A stretch of 64,000 nucleotides of DNA, taken from NCBI GenBank assembly GCA_027488755.1, contig JAIYAZ010000167.1:38894-102893 (forward strand). Direction: 5' to 3'. Each line of letters opens with the position of its first letter. The stretch's first letter is position 1. Below the pieces are notes generated by a model. That model did no database searches, had not been told where the DNA came from, and was given only the letters and a program-made list of their open reading frames with translations. A program made the translations under genes and the position numbers. Below are positions 34,571-42,563 of this stretch, piece by piece. The stretch comes from Verrucomicrobiaceae bacterium. GTDB taxonomy: Bacteria; Verrucomicrobiota; Verrucomicrobiia; Chthoniobacterales; JAATET01.

Positions 34571-35449
34571 CTAGTAGACAACCTTGTTCAAGGGGTATTC
34601 GATAATACCTTCCGCCCCGAGCGATTTGAGCTTCGGGATGATTTCCCTGACGGTCTTTTCGTTGATGACTGTTTCCACCGCCACCCAGTTCTCCTGGGCC
34701 AGAGGGGAAACTGTAGGATTTCGCAGCGCGGGCAGCGCCTCAAGCAAATTCTTAAGGGCCGCCGCCGGGAGGTTCATCTTCAACCCGACCAGATCCCGCG
34801 CCGCCAGCGCCCCGCGCAGCAGCAGGAGGATGGTTTCCATCTTCTCGCGCTTCCACGCATCGGCCGCCGCCGCGTGGTTCGCGACCAGGACGGGATACGA
34901 CTCCAGCAGGGTCTCGACGATGCGCAGCTTGTTCGCGCGCAGCGAGGAACCTGTCTCGGTGATGTCGACGATCGCGTCGACCAGGTCGGGCACCTTCACC
35001 TCCGTCGCGCCCCAGGAAAACTCGACCTCCACGTTCACCCCATGCTGCGCAAAAAACCGCTTCGTGAGGCCCACGGCCTCGGTCGCCACGCGCTTGCCCT
35101 CAAGATCGGCCACGCTGCGGATCGGCGAATCCTCCGGCACGACGAGCACCCAGCGCGCGGGATTGCTCGTGCCGCGGCTGTAGTTGAACTGCGCCAGCGT
35201 CTCCACCTGCGAGTCGTTCTCCGCCACCCAGTCCTTGCCGGTGATCCCGCAATCCAGGAAGCCGTGCTCGACGTAGCGGCTGATTTCCTGCGCGCGCAGC
35301 AGGCGGATCTCCAGTTCGGGATCGTCCACCGCCGGGCGGTAGGAACGCTTCGAGCCGGAGATGGAAAAGCCCGCCTTCGCGAACAGCGCGATGGTCGGCT
35401 CGTAAAGGCTGCCCGAAGGCAGGCCAAGGGTGAGGGTTTGCTGGCTCAT
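34571..35449 (-). CDS. hisG: ATP phosphoribosyltransferase, long form
   Basis: First enzyme of histidine synthesis, 292 residues: ATP + PRPP to phosphoribosyl-ATP. The N-terminal catalytic part includes LTLGLPSGSLYEPTIALFAKAG-like sequence, then HGFLDCGITGKDWVAEN and VDAIVDITETGSSLRANKLR (PRPP loop). The length and the C-terminal regulatory domain (NWVAVETVINEKTVREIIPKL) mark the long form HisG-L, which needs no HisZ and is histidine-feedback inhibited. The ATG at 35449 (MSQQTL) is preferred over one 27 bases upstream. First gene of a three-gene operon. Confidence 0.94.
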   Translation of the reverse strand: MSQQTLTLGLPSGSLYEPTIALFAKAGFSISGSKRSYRPAVDDPELEIRLLRAQEISRYVEHGFLDCGITGKDWVAENDSQVETLAQFNYSRGTSNPARWVLVVPEDSPIRSVADLEGKRVATEAVGLTKRFFAQHGVNVEVEFSWGATEVKVPDLVDAIVDITETGSSLRANKLRIVETLLESYPVLVANHAAAADAWKREKMETILLLLRGALAARDLVGLKMNLPAAALKNLLEALPALRNPTVSPLAQENWVAVETVINEKTVREIIPKLKSLGAEGIIEYPLNKVVY

Positions 35450-35527
35450 GGTGAATGCGAACCGCAGCCCGGTCACCGTGACCGGAACCCGCGGAACCGA
35501 GGGGTATAGCGCGATTCGCCCCCGGCC

Positions 35528-36049
35528 TCAAGCCGAAGGCGGCAGCGGTGCCCGCGTGCGGCGCGAAACAATGGCAAACGTCACCACGTAGGCCACCGCC
35601 GCCGCCGGGGCCGCGATCAACACCCCGCCGATCAGCAGGGGCAGCCCCACGTGCAGAAACGTCGTCCACTGCAGCATCTCCGCCAGCTTCACATGATGCA
35701 TCGTCAGCTTCGGCGGCAGGTGATGCGGCGAACTCAACACCCAGTAGCCGATGTCATACTCCAGCCGCAGCAACACCGGCCACAGCGGGGTCACCACATC
35801 ATGCAGGCTCACCACGATCACCGCCGCAATCTTGCTGCACCGCGTCACCCAGGCCGTGCCCAGCGACAGCAGCGTCTTCAGCCCGAACAACGGGGTGAAC
35901 CCAAAGAACATCCCGATCGCCACGCCTCCCGCGATCGCATGCGGCGTATCCCGCAGTTCCAGCAGCCGCCGCCACAACCGCGCAAGATGTTCGAGAAGCA
36001 TCTTCATCGAATCCGCAACCAAGCAGCGCCCCCCGGGGTTTTCCAGCAT
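35528..36049 (-). CDS. DUF2062 membrane protein
   Basis: A 173-residue protein with about three hydrophobic segments: GGVAIGMFFGFTPLFGLKTL, KIAAVIVVSLHDVVTPLWPV and LPLLIGGVLIAAPAAAVAYV. The first contains the GxxxG-like stretch typical of the DUF2062 family. Function unknown; relatives occur beside envelope and lipid genes. A Gly-rich ribosome-binding region precedes the ATG at 36049. An internal ATG at 36007 (MKMLLEHL) is an alternative start closer to family N-termini. It is divergent from the OmpA-like gene and 78 bp upstream of the hisG start. Confidence 0.8.
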   Translation of the reverse strand: MLENPGGRCLVADSMKMLLEHLARLWRRLLELRDTPHAIAGGVAIGMFFGFTPLFGLKTLLSLGTAWVTRCSKIAAVIVVSLHDVVTPLWPVLLRLEYDIGYWVLSSPHHLPPKLTMHHVKLAEMLQWTTFLHVGLPLLIGGVLIAAPAAAVAYVVTFAIVSRRTRAPLPPSA

Positions 36050-36090
36050 TGAATTCCCCCCGCCCGGCGATACCTTGACCCGCAGGCGGC

Positions 36091-37101
36091 ATGGACTACG
36101 GCTTCGACGACCACGATCTTTTCGACGACGAGCCCTCCGCCTTTGCCCGCTGGGCCCTTCCCGCCCTCGTCATCTCCCTCCTCGCCCACGGCCTGCTCAT
36201 CTACTGGCTGAGCACCACCCCGCTCCACCTCCCGGGCCCCACCCCCACGGAACGCCCGCCCGTCACCTTCAAACTCGAACGCGTCCCCATCGACCCCAAG
36301 GTCCTCGCCCCCGCCCCCGCCGAGAAAAAACAGGCCGCCGCCTCGCCCCAGGCCGTCAAACTCCCCGCCGAAAAACCCTCCCTCGGCGCCATGACCGCCG
36401 ACGCGCCCGGCCGCCCCGCCGCCCCCGCCATCGATAACCCGATGCTCGCCGAGAAACCCCGCGTCGAGGCCACCTCCTACCAGCAGGCCGTGCAGGACGC
36501 CGACCGCGGCGGCGTGAAAAGTGTCGCCGGCGACCTCGACCAGGTCCGCCGCGACCTCCTCGCCGACAAACCCGGCGTCGTCGGCAGCCCGCTCCTCGAC
36601 CTCGCCCGGCCCGCCGGGGAATCCGGCGCCTCCCCCGCCACCCTCGGCCCCACCGCCGGCTCACAGACCCCCGGCTTCAGCAACCTCGACGACCTCCTCG
36701 CCCAAACCGGCCCGCTCTCCAAGGAAACCGCCCCCATCCGCATGGATGCCGACGTGCTCTTCACCTACGACAGCTACCAGCTCGAAGCCACCGCCCTCGC
36801 CAGCCTCGAAAAACTCGGCCTCATCATCCAGCGCAACCCCCAGCTCATCTTCGCCATCGAAGGGCACAGCGACTCCTCCGGCACCCCCGCCTACAACCTC
36901 CAGCTCAGCCAACTCCGCGCCGAAGCCGTCAAAGCCTGGCTCGTCCAGGCCATGGCCATCGCCCCCGACCGCATGACCACCCGGGGCTTCGGCGACACCC
37001 GCCTCCTCGTCCCTGCCACGAGCCCCTTCGACCAGCAGAAAGAAAGCACCAACCGCCGCGTCGAAATCGTGCTGCGTGACCGGGAGACCCCCACGCCATG
37101 A
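36091..37101 (+). CDS. Inner-membrane-anchored OmpA-domain protein with TonB-like architecture
   Basis: A 336-residue protein with a short cytoplasmic acidic N-terminus (DYGFDDHDLFDDEPS) and one transmembrane helix at about residues 20-42. A long Pro/Ala/Lys-rich periplasmic linker follows, as in TonB. The C-terminal OmpA/MotB-like domain (about 215-336) includes VLFTYDSYQLEATALASL and FAIEGHSDSSGTPAYNLQLS. Such domains bind peptidoglycan. It could bridge the inner membrane and cell wall (inference). Its TGA overlaps the glnD ATG by 4 bases, an odd pairing of an envelope gene with nitrogen control. Confidence 0.84.
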   Translation: MDYGFDDHDLFDDEPSAFARWALPALVISLLAHGLLIYWLSTTPLHLPGPTPTERPPVTFKLERVPIDPKVLAPAPAEKKQAAASPQAVKLPAEKPSLGAMTADAPGRPAAPAIDNPMLAEKPRVEATSYQQAVQDADRGGVKSVAGDLDQVRRDLLADKPGVVGSPLLDLARPAGESGASPATLGPTAGSQTPGFSNLDDLLAQTGPLSKETAPIRMDADVLFTYDSYQLEATALASLEKLGLIIQRNPQLIFAIEGHSDSSGTPAYNLQLSQLRAEAVKAWLVQAMAIAPDRMTTRGFGDTRLLVPATSPFDQQKESTNRRVEIVLRDRETPTP

Positions 37102-39872
37102 GGGCCTACCAACCCGGCGCCTCCATGATCCCGCTCTACAAGGAACGCGTCCTCGCCGAAGCCGCCCGCGAGCTCAACGAAAGCGTCCGCAAACGCCGCG
37201 ACGACTGGCTGCCCATCTTCAAACGCTTCCTCAAAATCGAGGAACACCGCCTGCGCCTCTGGCACAACGCCGGCGGCGGCGGCCGCGAAATCGCCCGCCA
37301 GCGCGCCGACCTCATCGACATCGTCTTCCGCGAACTCTTCGACAACGTCGCCGGCCAGTTCCCCGCCAAATCCAGCCGCGAGCGCCTCGTCGTCGCGGCC
37401 TTCGGCGGTTACGGCCGCCGCGAAATGAACCCCTTCAGCGACGTGGACATCATGTTCCTCGTCGAACGCGGCAAGCCCGGCGAACGCCTCGAAAACATCA
37501 TCCGCCAGACCCTCACCGCCCTCTGGGATCTCGGCTTCAAGGTCGGGCACTCCACCCGCTCCGTCGCCCAGGCCGTCAAGGCCGCCAACGACGACATGGT
37601 CACCAAGACCTCCATGCTCGAATGCCGCTTCCTCCTCGGCGACCGCGAGCTCTTCCACGACTTCAAGACCCGCTTCGAGCGCGACTGCCTCGTCGGCCAG
37701 GAACCGGCCTACATCCAGTGGCGCTTCGCCAGCCAGATCGAGAACCACCAGAAATACGGCGGCACCGTCTTCGTCCAGGAACCCAACGTCAAGAACGGCA
37801 CCGGCGGCCTCCGCGACTACCAGAACCTCCTCTGGATCGGCCAGGTCGCCCACCGCCTCAACAGCACCGCCAAACTCGCCGAGCACCGCTACCTCCGCGG
37901 CTCCGAACGCCGCGCGCTCGAAAAGGCCTACGACTTCCTCCTCCGCGTCCGCACGGAGATGCACTACCTCAACGGCCGCCCCATCGACGGCCTCACCCTC
38001 CAGCTCCAGGGCAAGGTCGCCACCGCCTTCCACTACCCGCAGAAGCATATCCTCCGCCGCTGCGAGGCCTTCATGCGCGACTACTACAGCCACACCCGCG
38101 ACCTCGCGCAGATCACCACGTCCGTCATCGACCGTATGGAGCTGCCCACGCGGCACCCCTCCCGCTCCGCCGGATTGTTCGGCATGCTCAACCGCCGGCC
38201 GAAGCCCGAAAAATTCGACGGCTTCCACGTCCGCGACGGAGTCATCCACTACCTCTCGCGCGACATCTTCAACGAGGATCCCTTCCGCCTCATGCGCGTC
38301 TTCCAGTTCGCGCAGCAGCGCAAACTCGCGCTCAGCCCCGAGCTCACCGACCTCATCCGCCGCCGCGCCCGCCTCATCGACCGCACGTTCCAATACGCCC
38401 GCGTCACCCGCGAAATCTTCCTCGACATCCTCTCGCACAAGGGCGAGGTCGGCCGCATCCTCCGCCTCATGCACGAGACCAGCGTGCTCGGCCGCTACCT
38501 CCCCGAGTTCGGCGCCCTCACCTGCCTCGTCCAGCACGAGTTCTTCCACCGCTACACCGCCGACGAACACACCCTCGTCTGCATCGAAAAACTCGACGCC
38601 GTCCTCTTCGCCGAAGAGCCCCGCATGGCCGGCTACCGCTCCCTCTTCCAAAAGCTCGAGGACCCCTCGATGCTCTACCTCGCCGTGCTCCTCCACGACG
38701 TCGGCAAGTCCGCCAACGGCCGCCACCACGAGGAACAAAGCGCCCTCCTCGCCCACAAGGTCGCCCGCCGCCTCCAGCTCACCTCCGAGCGCCGGCGCAT
38801 GCTCATCCCCCTCGTCGACGCCCACTACGCCCTCTCCCACACCGCGCAGACCCGCAACCTCGACGACCCCGCCACCGTCGCCGAGTTCGCCGGCATCGTC
38901 CGCAATCGCCTCATCCTCGACGCCCTCATGCTCCTCACCCTCGCCGACGGCATGGGCACCAGCGACGAGAGGTGGTCCGACTGGAAGGAATCCCTCGTCT
39001 GGATGCTCTACCGCAAAACCGCCGAGTTCCTCGAAGCCGGCCCCCGCTGGGTCGAGGAACGCCGCCGCGACCGCGACGCCCTCCAGAAATCCGTCCGCGA
39101 CCTTCTGCCCCCCGACTTCCTCGAGGAAATCGACGCCCACTTCGCCTACATGCCCGAGCGGTATTTCCACGCGTTCGACGCGGACCGCATCGTCGGCCAC
39201 CTCCAGCTCTTCCGCGCCTTCTTCGAGCGCCGCATGAATCCCGTCCACGCCCTCGAGCCCGTCTTCGCGTGGATCGACCGCCCCGAGATGGGCCACACCG
39301 AGGTCTGGGTCTGCGGCTGGGACCGCGAACGCCTCCTCGAACGCATCTCCGGCGCCTTCCTCGCCGCGAACGTCAACATCCTCAGCGCCGACATTTTCAC
39401 CCGCGGCGACAACCTCGCCCTCGACATCTTCCGCGTCTGCGACGCCCGACACCTCCCCGTCTCCAGCCAGCGCGACCGCGACAAGGTCGAAACCCGCCTC
39501 ACCGAAGCCCTCCGCGTCGCCGAGTTTGACTTCACCCCCTTCATCACCGAGCCCAGCCGCCTCCGCGGCTACCGCCTTTCGCAGGACGCCGAACTCCCGA
39601 CGCGCGTCACCATGTCCAACACGTCGCACCCGCTCTACACCATCGTTGAGATCCAGACGCCCGACCGCCTCGGCCTCCTCTACAGCCTGCTCCGCGCCCT
39701 CGGCGGCGCCGGCATCTCCATCCAGACCTCCCGCATCACCACCGAAATGGAGGTCGCCGTCGACACCTTCTACGTCATCGGCCGGGACGAGCGCAAAATC
39801 ACCGACCCGGCCGCGCTCGAACGCCTCAGCCGCCTCCTCCAACGTGCGGCCACCGAGCTTCCCCGGGCGTAA
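37098..39872 (+). CDS. glnD: [Protein-PII] uridylyltransferase / uridylyl-removing enzyme
   Basis: Nitrogen-status sensor of 924 residues that uridylylates and de-uridylylates PII according to glutamine. The nucleotidyltransferase domain starts near residue 100 with AAFGGYGRREMNPFSDVDIM (GS...DxD). The central GlnD domain follows. The HD hydrolase domain near residue 530 reads VLLHDVGKSANGRHHEEQ. Two C-terminal ACT domains begin near 735 (VWVCGWDRERLLERISGAFL) and 847 (VEIQTPDRLGLLYSLLRALG). A complete, normal architecture. An internal ATG at 37125 (MIPLYKERV) is a possible alternative start. The antisense strand has a very long open frame here that is not a gene. Confidence 0.96.
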   Translation: MRAYQPGASMIPLYKERVLAEAARELNESVRKRRDDWLPIFKRFLKIEEHRLRLWHNAGGGGREIARQRADLIDIVFRELFDNVAGQFPAKSSRERLVVAAFGGYGRREMNPFSDVDIMFLVERGKPGERLENIIRQTLTALWDLGFKVGHSTRSVAQAVKAANDDMVTKTSMLECRFLLGDRELFHDFKTRFERDCLVGQEPAYIQWRFASQIENHQKYGGTVFVQEPNVKNGTGGLRDYQNLLWIGQVAHRLNSTAKLAEHRYLRGSERRALEKAYDFLLRVRTEMHYLNGRPIDGLTLQLQGKVATAFHYPQKHILRRCEAFMRDYYSHTRDLAQITTSVIDRMELPTRHPSRSAGLFGMLNRRPKPEKFDGFHVRDGVIHYLSRDIFNEDPFRLMRVFQFAQQRKLALSPELTDLIRRRARLIDRTFQYARVTREIFLDILSHKGEVGRILRLMHETSVLGRYLPEFGALTCLVQHEFFHRYTADEHTLVCIEKLDAVLFAEEPRMAGYRSLFQKLEDPSMLYLAVLLHDVGKSANGRHHEEQSALLAHKVARRLQLTSERRRMLIPLVDAHYALSHTAQTRNLDDPATVAEFAGIVRNRLILDALMLLTLADGMGTSDERWSDWKESLVWMLYRKTAEFLEAGPRWVEERRRDRDALQKSVRDLLPPDFLEEIDAHFAYMPERYFHAFDADRIVGHLQLFRAFFERRMNPVHALEPVFAWIDRPEMGHTEVWVCGWDRERLLERISGAFLAANVNILSADIFTRGDNLALDIFRVCDARHLPVSSQRDRDKVETRLTEALRVAEFDFTPFITEPSRLRGYRLSQDAELPTRVTMSNTSHPLYTIVEIQTPDRLGLLYSLLRALGGAGISIQTSRITTEMEVAVDTFYVIGRDERKITDPAALERLSRLLQRAATELPRA

Positions 39873-39881
39873 CGTGGAGCC

Positions 39882-42422
39882 GTGATCACGCGGCATTTCC
39901 CCACGCTCTTCCGGCGCCAGTGCGCCCGGACGATCACGCGCCACCCCGTCCTCCTCGCGCTCAACGTCGTCAGCATCGCCCTCGGGGTCGCCGTCTTCCT
40001 CGCCATCCAGATTGCGAACCGCAGCGCCACCGCCAGCTTCCGCGCCGGCATCGACCTCGTCGCCGGCCGGGCCAACCTCGAAGTCCGCGGCGACTTCCCC
40101 GACACGCTCTTTCCCCGCATCGCCCGGCTCGACGGCGTCCAGGCCGCCACCCCGCTCGTCGAAGGCGTCGTCACCCTGCCCGGCCACCCCGGCGAATACC
40201 TCCGCCTCATCGGTCTCGACCCCTTCTCTGGCGACGGCCTCCGCACCTTCGAACTCCTCGGCGCCGACCGCGCCCGCCTTGACTTCGAAACCTGGCTCCG
40301 CGAACCCGACGCCCTCGCCATCTCCGCCGACTACGCCCGCACCATCCTGCCCCGCCTCGGCGAACGCATCCCCGTCCTCACGCCCTCCGGCCCCCGCGAA
40401 CTCACCCCGCGCTTCGTCATCGAGCCCGCCGCCGCGGCCGCCGCCAGCGACCCGCGCCTCGCCGCCATGGACATCGGCTGGGCGCAGGAAATCCTCAACC
40501 GCCGCGGCCGCCTCAGCGCCATCCTCCTGCTCGTTGACCCCGCGCGCGTCGACGCCGTGCAGGCCGCCGTCCGCGCCCTCGTGCCCGCCGACGTCGAGGT
40601 CGCCCCGCCCGCCCGCCGCAGCCGGCAGATCGAGGCCATGCTCGGCGCCTTCCAGCTCAACCTCACCGCCCTCAGCCTCGTCTCCATGCTCGTCGGCGCC
40701 TTCCTCATCTACAACACGATCTCCGCCTCCGTCGTCCGCCGGCAGCGCGAGATCGGCATCCTCCGCGCCCTCGGCGCGACCCGCACCGAAATCCGCCTCC
40801 TTTTCCTCGGCGAAGCCGGCCTCTCCGGGCTCGCCGGCACCCTCATCGGCCTCGCCGCCGCCCTGCCGCTCGCCCAATTCCTCTCCGCGCCCATCGCCCA
40901 GACCGTCCGCACGCTCTACATCCTCACCAGCATCGACCGCCTCTACCTCGCCCCCGGCCAGTTCCTGCTCGCCGGGCTCATCGGCCTCGGCGTCGCCCTC
41001 CTCGCCGGCTGGATTCCCGCCAACGAAGCCGCCCACGCCGACCCCGCCCGCGTCCTCCACCCCGGCTCCGCCATCGACCGCTACGCCCCCCTGCCCCGCC
41101 GCTGGTTCCTGCTCGGCCTCGCCCTCCTCGCGCTCGCCGCCGTCCTTGGCTGGGCCACCCTCCGCTTCGCCCTGCCGCCCCTCGGTTTTGCCAGCGCCTT
41201 CGCCGTCCTCGCCGGCTTCTCCCTCCTCGTGCCCGCCTCGCTCCGCGCCGGCACCACGCTCCTCCGGCACGCGCCGCGCCACCTCCGCCTCGCCGCCGCG
41301 AATCTCGCCCAATCCCTCCACCGCAACGCCATCACCGTCGCCGCCCTCGCCGCCGCCATCGCCATGACGGTCAGCATCTCCGTCATGATCCATTCCTTCC
41401 GCCAGAGTGTGAACACCTGGATCAACGCCACTCTCGTCGACGACCTCTTCATCGGCCTCGCCGCCAATGAATCCGGCCCGCCCCAGGGCGCGCTCCCCGC
41501 CGGCGCCGAAGCCTGGGCCCGCACCCGCGCCGACGTCACCCGCGTCGACACCCGCGCGGACACCACCGCCCGCTTCCGCGACCAGACCGTCGAACTCGCC
41601 GCCATCTCCGACCCGCGCCCGGAATCCCTCCGCTTCCTCGGCGCCGATCCCGCCGCCCAATTCCGCACCTTCCTCGAGCCCGACGCCATCGCCATCTCCG
41701 AACCCTTCGCCAGCCGCTTTGGCCTCCGCCGCGGCGACCCTCTGCCGCTCGCCACCCCCGCTGGCATCGTCACGTTCCGCGTCGCCGGCGTCTTCCAGGA
41801 CTACGCCCGCAGCACCGGCATCCTCATCATGAAGCGCGAGGATTACGCCCGCCACTGGCGGCCGCTCGAACCCCACTCGCTCGCGCTCACCGTCGCCCCC
41901 GGCGTCGATCCCGCCACCGTCGGCGAAGCCTTCCGCGCCCGCTTCGGCGCGCAGGGCGAATTCTCCATCTACTCGAACCGCGCCCTCCGCGAGCGCATCT
42001 TCGAAATCTTCAACCAAACCTTCGCCGTCACCCTCGTCCTCCGCACCATCGCCGTCCTCGTCGCCGCCGCCGGCGTCATGCTCGCCCTGCTCATCCTCGC
42101 CGCGGAACGCGAACGCGAAATCGGCGTCCTCCGCGCCATCGGCGCCTCCCGCGGGCAGGTCGTCGGGCTCTTCCTCCGCGAGGCCGGCCTGCTCGGCCTG
42201 GCCGCCAGCGTCGTCGGCGTCGTTTCCGGCGCGTGCCTCGCGATGGTCCTCACCTGGGTCGTGAACAAGGCCTACTTCGGCTGGACCATCCAGCTCGAAT
42301 ACCCCGTCGCGCTCCTCCTCGGCACGCCGCTCTGGATCGTCCCCGTCGCCATGATCGCCGCCCTCCTCCCCGCCTGGCGCGCCGCCGGCGTCCCCCCCGC
42401 CGCCGCCGTCCGCTTCGAGTGA
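39882..42422 (+). CDS. ABC-type transporter permease with duplicated FtsX domains (LolC/E- or YbbP-like)
   Basis: An inner-membrane protein of 846 residues with a GTG start. One N-terminal helix is followed by a large periplasmic MacB-type domain (residues about 45-250) and a first three-helix FtsX unit (VSMLVGAFLIYNTISASVVR then REIGILRALGATRTEIRLLF). A second periplasmic domain and a second FtsX unit follow (VAAAGVMLALLILAAERERE, IGVLRAIGASRGQVVGLFLR). The EIGxLRAxGA coupling motif occurs twice. Proteins of this size act with a separate ATPase in lipoprotein or lipid export. No ATPase gene is present in this operon, so the partner is elsewhere. Confidence 0.9.
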   Translation: MITRHFPTLFRRQCARTITRHPVLLALNVVSIALGVAVFLAIQIANRSATASFRAGIDLVAGRANLEVRGDFPDTLFPRIARLDGVQAATPLVEGVVTLPGHPGEYLRLIGLDPFSGDGLRTFELLGADRARLDFETWLREPDALAISADYARTILPRLGERIPVLTPSGPRELTPRFVIEPAAAAAASDPRLAAMDIGWAQEILNRRGRLSAILLLVDPARVDAVQAAVRALVPADVEVAPPARRSRQIEAMLGAFQLNLTALSLVSMLVGAFLIYNTISASVVRRQREIGILRALGATRTEIRLLFLGEAGLSGLAGTLIGLAAALPLAQFLSAPIAQTVRTLYILTSIDRLYLAPGQFLLAGLIGLGVALLAGWIPANEAAHADPARVLHPGSAIDRYAPLPRRWFLLGLALLALAAVLGWATLRFALPPLGFASAFAVLAGFSLLVPASLRAGTTLLRHAPRHLRLAAANLAQSLHRNAITVAALAAAIAMTVSISVMIHSFRQSVNTWINATLVDDLFIGLAANESGPPQGALPAGAEAWARTRADVTRVDTRADTTARFRDQTVELAAISDPRPESLRFLGADPAAQFRTFLEPDAIAISEPFASRFGLRRGDPLPLATPAGIVTFRVAGVFQDYARSTGILIMKREDYARHWRPLEPHSLALTVAPGVDPATVGEAFRARFGAQGEFSIYSNRALRERIFEIFNQTFAVTLVLRTIAVLVAAAGVMLALLILAAEREREIGVLRAIGASRGQVVGLFLREAGLLGLAASVVGVVSGACLAMVLTWVVNKAYFGWTIQLEYPVALLLGTPLWIVPVAMIAALLPAWRAAGVPPAAAVRFE

Positions 42423-42427
42423 GCGCC

Positions 42428-42455
42428 TTGACTCCCGCCCGGGACGTGGTAGGAA
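42428..42455 (+). promoter_or_regulatory. Candidate sigma-70 promoter of tRNA-Gly
   Basis: TTGACT at 42428-42433 and TAGGAA at 42450-42455 with a 16-bp spacer precede the tRNA by 14 bp. The -35 is strong and the -10 is poor (three of six). Position and the isolated tRNA support it. Confidence 0.42.
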
Positions 42456-42469
42456 ACTGGGCCAACCAC

Positions 42470-42540
42470 GCGGGTATAGTTTAGTGGTAAAACTCCAGCC
42501 TTCCAAGCTGGCTATGAGGGTTCGATTCCCTCTACCCGCT
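42470..42540 (+). tRNA. tRNA-Gly (anticodon TCC)
   Basis: A 71-base cloverleaf. The acceptor stem is GCGGGTA paired with TACCCGC. The D-arm is TAGTTTAGTGGTAAAACT. The anticodon stem is CCAGC/GCTGG around loop CTTCCAA, giving anticodon TCC for GGA codons. The T-arm contains GGTTCGATTCC. The discriminator base is T at 42540 and CCA is not encoded. It sits alone between the permease and the giant autotransporter. Confidence 0.97.
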
Positions 42541-42563
42541 CTCTCCTCCCTCCGCCCCGCGGG

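Noticed and set aside
36891..42506. Very long open frame (over 1800 codons) on the minus strand opposite glnD and the permease
   Set aside because: The product is low-complexity Glu/Gly/Asp-rich sequence without domains and mirrors the codon bias of the plus-strand genes, which carry complete known domain sets.
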